Notes under the pieces: generated by a model
What the model was told of the DNA's origin: nothing
Database searches by the model: none
What the model saw: only the letters and a program-made list of their open reading frames with translations
Part shown: piece after piece, positions 57,326 to 64,000 of the stretch
Position numbering within the stretch: the stretch's first letter is position 1
Layout of the letters: each line of letters starts with the position of its first letter
Translations under genes and position numbers: made by a program
Source of the DNA: Fistulifera solaris
Taxonomy: Eukaryota > Bacillariophyta > Bacillariophyceae > Naviculales > Stauroneidaceae
DNA length: 64,000 nt
Direction of reading: 5' to 3'
Assembly: GCA_030295235.1 (NCBI GenBank)
Contig: AP026135.1
Span: 1-64,000, forward strand

Positions 57326-59452
57326 ATGACAAGAACACCAACAGAAGCAGCAACGAAAGATCTACGTATAGCGTGTCTACTTCCGTCGGCCACGGACATT
57401 TGTGTTGCCTTGGGTTTATCGCAACAAATTGTCGGCATTACACACGAGTGTCACTTTCATTCTTCAGATTCGAATCAGAAAATACACATTTTGACGCGCG
57501 ATGGTTTGCAAGCCGCTGATAAGACACAAATGGAAATTCACGTGCGTGTTCAGGAACAGCAACAAATGTGTCGCATGCCGAAGGAAGATACGATTTCTTC
57601 GAAGGCGAGTGAAAGTGTGCCTTCATTGTATCCCATTGATGTGGATGCCTTGCGACAAGCAGCTCCGGATTTGATTATTACGCAAGACTTGTGTGCCGTA
57701 TGCGCTCCTTCCGTGTCCCAGGTTAAAGGATTATTGAGGGCAAACAATACCACACGAATACTTTCCCTTTCGCCGCAATCATTAAGCGATGTTTTGCAGA
57801 CCTTTGTTACTATCGCCACCGCCTGTGGTGTTCCAGAACGAGGGATTCAATTGCGCGATACGCTGCAACAGCAGTTGCATCAACTAAAATCAATCATTCA
57901 TTCCTTTCGTCGTCAACAGCCATCACCACGGTTACTGTTTTTGGAATGGTTAGATCCACCCTTTGATGCGGGCCATTGGATTTTGGATATGATGGAATAT
58001 GCCGGTCTTCAAAATGCGTTTGACAACAATCAACAGCGACCACGCAAATCAGGTGTCCGCTCATGGGATGCTATCACAAATACAACAAGTCCTGATGTGA
58101 TTCTTATTGCTTGCTGTGGTTTCGATGTCGAACGAAATGCCCAAGATGCTGTAACGCATTCGCATCATTTACAGCGGGTCATCGCGGCAAGTAGAAACGC
58201 CAATGCTCCCATTTATGCTACCAATGGTGATCGGTATTTTACATGTCCCGGTCCACAATTGGTTACGGTTGGGGTGGTCTTGCTGGCTATGGCTGCGTAC
58301 CGTCATGAGTATCCGGATATGATTGCCGCCATTCAAGCTTTGCCGTGGGTCCAAATGTGGCTGCCGGACGATTTGACGGAACATTATTTACGTCCTGTTA
58401 CGTTGTCGTCTTCACCAACGGTAGCGTCGCTTCGTACTGTAGACGAAACGAGGATTGCGGACATTGAAGATTGCCCAAACGCTGGCTGCGATGCTGGAAA
58501 AGACTGTGTGGACGACACCATGGGACATTCCGAACAGTTAGGCTGGGACAAATTACACGATGAAGCATGTCAAGCAAGACAGTTGACCTACACAGATCCT
58601 GATTCTGGTTATTCCGTCTTTACCGAATTGGCGCATCGACAGCGTGGCAAATGTTGTGGATCCGGATGTCGTCATTGCCCTTACCATCACATGAATGTAC
58701 GCGACAAGGCAACGAAAATCCAGCAGCCGGCTTGGCTGTTCTTACCAACCACTGTAGAAGAACATGACGTGTTTACATCGTTATCGCAAGCTCACAACAA
58801 TGTCCGAGTCCTCTTTTTCAGTGGAGGCAAGGATTCGTTCTTGACGATTCGTGCACTGGCACGTCAAGCCGCACGCTTCCCGTTGGTATTATTGACGACA
58901 TTTGATGCCACTTCCCGCGTGGTCGCACACCAAGAGGTGTCGATTCAGCAGATTCTTCGACAAGCACAACACCTCCAATTGCCTTTATTGGGCGTCCCAT
59001 TGCATCGTCATCATGCCAACTCCAATTCTCTGTCGTACGTACAACGCATTCAACAAGCATTGGCCGTTATTGAAGAACACGTGGCCAAAGTCACTGGTAC
59101 GACACCAGGTGATGCCATCCATGCTCTGGTATTTGGGGATTTGCATTTGGAACACATCCGCGATTGGCGCAAGGACCAACTGGGTGGATTGTACCGGATG
59201 GAATACCCTCTCTGGAAAGTGGATTACGCAACTTTGGCACAGGATTTGGAGCTCTCGAGTGTCCCGTGTATTGTGAGCAGTTCTACGGTGGATACAGTTC
59301 AAGTGGGTGAGCGCTATGATGCCTTGTTTCGCGAACGACTCAAAGCAGCGGGAGCGACCATCGATCTATTTGGTGAGAATGGTGAGTTTCACACGCTTGC
59401 TCAAGTCTGGGAAGTGGATTGGTGGGATGCTCTGGGTTACCAGTACTACTAG
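57326..59452 (+). CDS. Triple fusion: BtuF-like binding domain, DUF5522 and DPH6-like ATP pyrophosphatase
   Basis: 708 residues, one exon. Domain 1 (about 14-340) is a periplasmic-binding-type fold like cobalamin/iron-binding BtuF proteins (IACLLPSATDICVALGL, GITHECHFHS, PDLIITQDLCAVCAPS). Domain 2 (about 412-455) has the short Cys-rich DUF5522 signature (YTDPDSGYSVFTELAHRQRG, KCCGSGCRHCPY). Domain 3 (about 490-700) is an adenine-nucleotide alpha hydrolase with PP-loop LFFSGGKDSFL and the DPH6-type features VFGDLHLEHIRDWR, YPLW and FGENGEFHT. DPH6 amidates diphthine on eEF2, but DPH6-like PP-loop proteins are diverse. No signal peptide, so a cytosolic role is likely. The fusion suggests a small-molecule binding step coupled to an ATP-dependent amidation or thiolation. 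The function is inference. Confidence 0.82.
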   Translation: MTRTPTEAATKDLRIACLLPSATDICVALGLSQQIVGITHECHFHSSDSNQKIHILTRDGLQAADKTQMEIHVRVQEQQQMCRMPKEDTISSKASESVPSLYPIDVDALRQAAPDLIITQDLCAVCAPSVSQVKGLLRANNTTRILSLSPQSLSDVLQTFVTIATACGVPERGIQLRDTLQQQLHQLKSIIHSFRRQQPSPRLLFLEWLDPPFDAGHWILDMMEYAGLQNAFDNNQQRPRKSGVRSWDAITNTTSPDVILIACCGFDVERNAQDAVTHSHHLQRVIAASRNANAPIYATNGDRYFTCPGPQLVTVGVVLLAMAAYRHEYPDMIAAIQALPWVQMWLPDDLTEHYLRPVTLSSSPTVASLRTVDETRIADIEDCPNAGCDAGKDCVDDTMGHSEQLGWDKLHDEACQARQLTYTDPDSGYSVFTELAHRQRGKCCGSGCRHCPYHHMNVRDKATKIQQPAWLFLPTTVEEHDVFTSLSQAHNNVRVLFFSGGKDSFLTIRALARQAARFPLVLLTTFDATSRVVAHQEVSIQQILRQAQHLQLPLLGVPLHRHHANSNSLSYVQRIQQALAVIEEHVAKVTGTTPGDAIHALVFGDLHLEHIRDWRKDQLGGLYRMEYPLWKVDYATLAQDLELSSVPCIVSSSTVDTVQVGERYDALFRERLKAAGATIDLFGENGEFHTLAQVWEVDWWDALGYQYY

Positions 59453-60210
59453 GAATAGGGTATCCATGAGGGAAGCGCCACGCTATTCTTTGACAGACTC
59501 ACAAGATAGTTTGCTTCGGCGTATATTAGCCGGTGCATAGGGCGAAGTTCAAAGCAAATCCCGTGTTCATCAGATTCTGTATCATAATCATATTTTATAA
59601 AAGAATTTCTTCCGTATTATATACTATCCTTACATATGAATTAATTATCATCTTCATTTGAGACGCAACTATTTGCAACGAAAAGCATCCGTATTGTCGA
59701 CTGCCATTTTCACTATGGTATTAAAGTGTAAGTTGTACGCGATTGCGACTAAATTTCAGTCAGTTGGAACGCCACCGAAGCAATGAGAGCACCAAAGTCG
59801 TTCACAAACAAAAGCGCGAAGTCTATAATCAAATGCCATGGAAATACCATTATATGAACTAACTGTCATCTTCATTTTTGAGACGCAACAATTTGCATTC
59901 GAACAATCGTTAGCCGAGATGAAGTCAGTCATGAATTTTGTCCGTTGGTGTTTTTGAATTTACCCAAGACTACTCTTTATACTATTGCCTAATTTCTAGT
60001 CGTATACCGATCGGCTCAGAATGCACTTAAAACTACAACGTGTTACGCTCTTTTTTGCAATGCAATGCAATGCATCGCAACGCAAGAAAGGCAACAGGTA
60101 CCGGTACCAGGTAACAAGCAGTTAGTTTACCGAAGATTAGTACATTGAGAGACTTGTAGTTTACTTCCTTTTATTCTGTCACCCCTCATCTAGTATCTTA
60201 TCTTGTTGCA
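59453..60210. other. Spacer upstream of the exon-repeat gene
   Basis: 758 bases without a gene. Contains GACTAAATTTCAGTC (59747-59761), two ATTAACTGTCATCTTCATTTG-like stretches (about 59645 and about 59862) that are short direct repeats of one another, and GGTACCGGTACCAGGTAAC at 60097-60115 just before the next gene. Confidence 0.55.
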
Positions 60211-61625
60211 ATGAAAACACAAGTCGCAGTGACGCCGATGCGCGCTAGGCAACAACAATCACAACATCCATTCACCTCTCCTGACACAGCGGCGCTGTTG
60301 TTGATCGATTCGCATTCCAATCGTTTTGAACTCATTCAATTGAACAGTGAATTATCGGAAACAGATATGTTGTTACAAATTCCAAACATAGCAACCCACA
60401 GCTTCTTTCGTTCGCAACGATATGTGGGAATTATCGGAGGATCGTCGCCAGTGCGCGTCGCTCTTCCGCACGGCATGACGAAACGTGCTTGTGTGCGATG
60501 GGCACGATCGATTCTTACGACGAATCCTGTGTGTGCTATGGTGAGTTCTGTGCATGTGTAGGTTGTGTTTGTGTGGATTGCAGAGAACAATTGTTTGCGG
60601 GTGAAACGGAAAGTTATTTCTCGTGATACTCACTCTATTCTTTTACATTACGACATTCGCCGTACTACTGTGAATTGATTTTCTTTTCGTCAGTTGACAA
60701 AATATGGATATGATTTGCAGGAATGGTTTTCTATAAGGCCCGATTTATTGATCCTGTTGTTGGATCTGGCTTCCCAACGCTTCGAACTGGTCGTTATGGA
60801 CTCCATTTCGACGGTGGAAGAGTGTTTGCAACAAATACCTGTACGAGCGACAGATCCGTTTTTGAAGCAACAACAAACGTATGTCGGACTTTGTGATCCC
60901 ATAACGATGGAACCATGTCAGTGGATAGAGGCGAACTCTGCTGCGAAAGAGAATCCATCAATGTCGACTGTGTTCGTAGCGATCCCAAAAGGCCACAGTG
61001 CCATAGAATGTGCCACATTGGCTCGATCCATTTTGGCGACGAAAGCTGTAATGCAAACGGTACGTTCTGGTGCTTGCATTTGCCCTGTCGCTTCGCCTTA
61101 TTCTTCTGACATGTGTCGTTCCTGTCATTATCTTAGCTGCACTCGCACGGCTTTCCTGTCCCTATTCTTCCGTCGGTTTCGAATGCTGTTGTTTTATTGT
61201 TGGATCCACACAAAACGCGTCGCATGGAATGTCTTCGACTGGATGGGTTGACGAACCCCACACCGACGGTCACTCACGTGCTGGAGTATATTCGTCACAC
61301 GGCACGAGAACCGGCGTTGCGCGAACAATCGTACGTTGCTCTCGCAAATGCGTCCGGACCAATCGCCACATCGTCCTTGTCTGTCCTAAAAGATTCAAGG
61401 ACGTGGGTGGCCGTGCCTTTGGGAATTTCGGTGCGCAAATGTCGAGCCATGGCGCGATCCATCTATACGAGTGATCCTGTCCAACAAATGGTATGTGCGG
61501 GTGTGCTTGTGTCTGTCTGTCCGGTTTTATTTTTCTTTGATAAACTCACGCAATGAAATGTTCTTTTTTAGTTACAAAAACATGGATTGGATGCGAACGA
61601 ATGGCGGACTCCGGCGTCCCCGTAA
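60211..61625 (+). CDS. Unrecognised protein made of three exon-encoded repeats
   Basis: Four exons, 60211-60540, 60694-61059, 61137-61490 and 61572-61625, with GT-AG introns of 153, 77 and 81 nt, all in phase 0. The product is 367 residues. Exons 1-3 each encode one copy of the same module: an LLLID/LLLLD/LLLLD-plus-R strand, an RFEL-like strand, a QIP..AT or similar helix, a YVGL/YVAL turn, then VALP/VAIP/VAVP-x-G and a C-x-x-x-ARSI helix ending just before the intron. Exons 2-4 each open with L-x-K/S-[Y/H]-G, as in LTKYGYDLQEW, LHSHGF and LQKHGLDANEW. No known domain recognised; no signal peptide or membrane helix. The reading with introns removes all stops and ends cleanly at TAA 61623. 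Confidence 0.72.
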
Positions 61626-62085
61626 CCGAACCACGCGCTGAAATAGTGGGAATGCTTTCAGGGGATCCATTGTCATCCTCGTTATGCGTCTATTTGTGGC
61701 AGAAACGTTCAGCGAATGAAATGATCTGTATAAAGTGTTCGCGTCGACAACGGAATGAAATGGAAAAGGTGAGACCAAACTTGCGCCAAGGATTCGCGTA
61801 AAAATTTTCGGCGACTATGTCGTACTTTACTCAAAACTGTCGCCAGTCGACTCTAGCTTTTCAGAGTAGTCTTGTTTCCGTTGAAGAAAGCACCGCCGAT
61901 AATGCTTCGACCGGGTCATCGGTGCGATCTGTGACCGATGACCCTCATTCAAAATAATAACCAAGATACTCTTTCCTTGCTTCGAGAAAGTGTTGTAGTC
62001 AATCAAACAAAGCAAGAACAAGAAAAGCATACCTTTTCTTGCTTGTGTGAATTTAAACGCACTTAGTTTGAGAAGTAAAAACATC

Positions 62086-63811
62086 ATGAAGTCACATACA
62101 CAGGCCCTTCTTCTTTCATCGGCAGCTTGGTGGACCCTCTCATCCTTCCTCGTCGTCGTACGTGCCGATGACACCAACAGCTCTGCCGCCGATGTCTATG
62201 AGGTGTGTGATTTGGAAACATATTATGCCGATCTCTTGTCGCTCGGTACACCGGATACGTGGACGTTGGAACAAATTCGCGATCACTTGACGGAAACACA
62301 TCGCAACATATTACCCTCGTTCCCAACGAACGAACAACCGGATGACATTGTCGCCGCCTTGATCGATTTGTGGCCCGCTTCGGCGCACGGAACCGGTACT
62401 GACAACGAAATTCACTTGATTTATTCCAATACTGCCATTGCCAGTCGTCCGGCGTTGGGACTCGAGAACTGGAGGCCGGAACAATATTGGCCCTTGACGC
62501 GAGGAGTGTCCGTAACCTCGGCGACGTATACCGATGTGCATCAGAATGCTCCGGCCGATTACAGTGTTCTGGATGATAAGGAAGCCTTGAATCGAAACTT
62601 TGTTGTCTTTTACGGAGAATGCGGTACCGTCAAGGATGCCGAACTTTGTGTATCGCCCGCCAACGTCGAAGCGGCCGAAGATACTTCACAAGATGGAAAA
62701 GTGTACACACCCGAGGCCAACATGCGCGGTGACATTGCGCGTGGATTGTTTTATGACAGTGCTCGCTACGTCTACTTGACCTTGACAGACTGTCCACCCT
62801 TTGCGCAGGGGAGAATACGGATACCGTTCGGCTCTGTTGGAATGGCACGCCCAAGATCCCCCCGACGAAGTCGAACAAGCCCGCAACGACCGGGCCTGTC
62901 GTCGTTGGCAGGGAAATCGTAACATTTTTGTCGATTATCCTCAACTTGTGCCGCGTTTGTTTGGAGAGCCCGATTTCATTCTGGACAACCAGCAAACGTA
63001 CAATGAGTGTGTCGATGCGACCGAAGCCCCGACCGCGACACCCAACGAATGCAGTGCCATTCAACCGGGCGATATTAGTGTATTTGGATTCAATTCGGTC
63101 GACCCGGACCAGATTCTGTTCTTTCCCATTTTCAACATTCCAGCTGGCGTCGGAAGTCTGTTTTTGACCACCAACGCGTGGGATGGAGAAGCACTGTTGC
63201 CGACCGGAAAGACCGTTGAGGTGAGTGTGCATAGTGCGTGTGCTTGTGCTGGAATTTTCAGAGTGACGCGTAATGCTCATGCTTGAATGTTTCTCCTTTT
63301 CTAGTACGTGATTCCGGACAGAGGTATTGAAGCTGGTCTTGTATTTGCTTACAATGCAGTCATTCTCAACTACACCACCAATGAACCACGAGAAGAATTC
63401 GTATGGAACGAATTGAATGACGAGCCGTTTGCCGTGGACAATTTGGGCGATCACTTTCATTTGTACTGTATCAATGCGGACAATGAACCCCATTTCATTT
63501 TCAGTCTCGGGTTCAATAGCGTCAAGGAGTGGAAAGCAGACGCCTTACCGGCGGCCGAATATGGAAAGTCGAGTGCGTTGCCCGCTCGTCTTAGTGAAGA
63601 AGGCAATGTTTTGTTGCCGGACTTTGCAAACTGGTTCTACAATGGAACCCAAAATGCCAGTGCTTCTGTATTGATTCCGGCCTTTTCCGATGCCGCCAAC
63701 TGGATCAGTAGTGATCGACCATTCGAGATCGATAGTGGGGCGTCGACTATTCTGTCGATGCTTGTTTCAGTCGCATGTGTGTTTGTGTCCGTAGCATACG
63801 CTTGGATGTAA
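62086..63811 (+). CDS. Secreted endonuclease I-family nuclease with C-terminal hydrophobic tail
   Basis: About 546 residues. Signal peptide MKSHTQALLLSSAAWWTLSS...VRA. The endonuclease I (EndA/NucM) fold shows NEIHLIYSNTA, ENWRPEQYWPLTRGV, ATYTDVHQNAPADYSVLDDK, NMRGDIARGLFYDSARY and LLEWHAQDPPDE...GNRNIFVDYPQLV. The usual D-x-H-H is D-V-H-Q here. A second domain (DISVFGFNSVDPDQILFF to HFIFSLGFNS, about 320-480) resembles beta-sandwich domains appended to bacterial extracellular nucleases. The C-terminus is hydrophobic (STILSMLVSVACVFVSVAYA), suggesting GPI attachment or a membrane anchor. An 84-nt intron is at 63221-63304. A G4 run (62808-62811) needs one G removed. Role is probably external DNA breakdown for phosphorus; that is inference. 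Start ATG 62086. Confidence 0.85.
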
Positions 63812-64000
63812 GGGAAAAAGAAAGAAGGGTAGTAAACTTGAGAAAAAGAATCTATTTCATACTGTCATTAGGTTTTGTATCTTTATTTTACATTATATTC
63901 AAAATAACGTCGCTCGATTGTTGCGTCAATCGAGATTTCAATCTAACTATATTCTCTAGTCGAGTGATTTAAAACCGCTTGTGATTGTTATCTTCGCCAA
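63812..64000. other. 3' flank at the window edge
   Basis: The last 189 bases are A/T-rich non-coding sequence after the nuclease stop. No gene seen before the window ends. Confidence 0.6.

Overview
The window looks like one end of a nuclear chromosome from a pennate diatom, most like Phaeodactylum tricornutum. That assignment is my inference and no search was run. Four things support it. The first 464 bases are CCCTAA telomere repeats in the orientation expected of a left chromosome end. Introns are few, short (64-153 nt) and GT-AG. Several N-termini resemble diatom bipartite organelle presequences. The gene mix is stramenopile-like: fungal-type NirB-NirD nitrite reductase, ethylene-receptor-like hybrid histidine kinases, selenoprotein O and Cys-rich type II membrane proteins.

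Layout. 0-13.9 kb is subtelomeric. A decayed tandem-PDZ/PI3-kinase gene is cut by the telomere (466-3598). It is followed by the nitrite reductase gene (3650-7045, minus), a long gene-poor stretch, and an H-NOX heme-domain gene split by a 1.87-kb array of 16-bp repeats flanked by a 125-bp duplication (9112-11376). 14-22 kb is housekeeping: a ZNF598/Hel2-type E3 ligase, CCA-adding enzyme, UCHL5/UCH37 deubiquitinase and ITPK-type inositol phosphate kinase. 22-36 kb holds two family-2 membrane glycosyltransferase paralogues (a decayed minus-strand copy and a very long plus-strand copy), a duplicated 3' fragment of the first, a small hypothetical gene and a secreted pappalysin-like metalloprotease. 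36-44 kb is signalling: a Ser/Thr kinase, two tandem ethylene-receptor-like hybrid histidine kinases and a TMEM208/SND2-like ER protein. 45-48 kb carries two paralogues of an unrecognised basic protein. 49-64 kb has selenoprotein O (with a probable UGA-Sec third from the end), a 10-module Cys-rich membrane protein, a phytyl-ester-synthase-like hydrolase, a BtuF-like/DUF5522/DPH6-like fusion, a gene built from three copies of one exon module, and a secreted endonuclease-I nuclease.

Functional links. NirB-NirD reduces nitrite to ammonium. ITPK and the PI3-kinase relic belong to inositol signalling. ZNF598 and UCHL5 belong to ribosome quality control and the proteasome. The two histidine kinases form a candidate small-gas or copper sensing pair, and the H-NOX relic would have been a second gas sensor. 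No operons are expected.

Caution. Nine otherwise well-conserved genes each carry a frame break that is repaired by changing a homopolymer run by one base. I read these as residual assembly errors and annotate across them. The PI3-kinase, H-NOX and minus-strand glycosyltransferase loci carry lesions outside homopolymers and look genuinely decayed. I recognised no tRNA, rRNA, CRISPR array or complete transposon. Coordinates of corrected genes span the whole locus.
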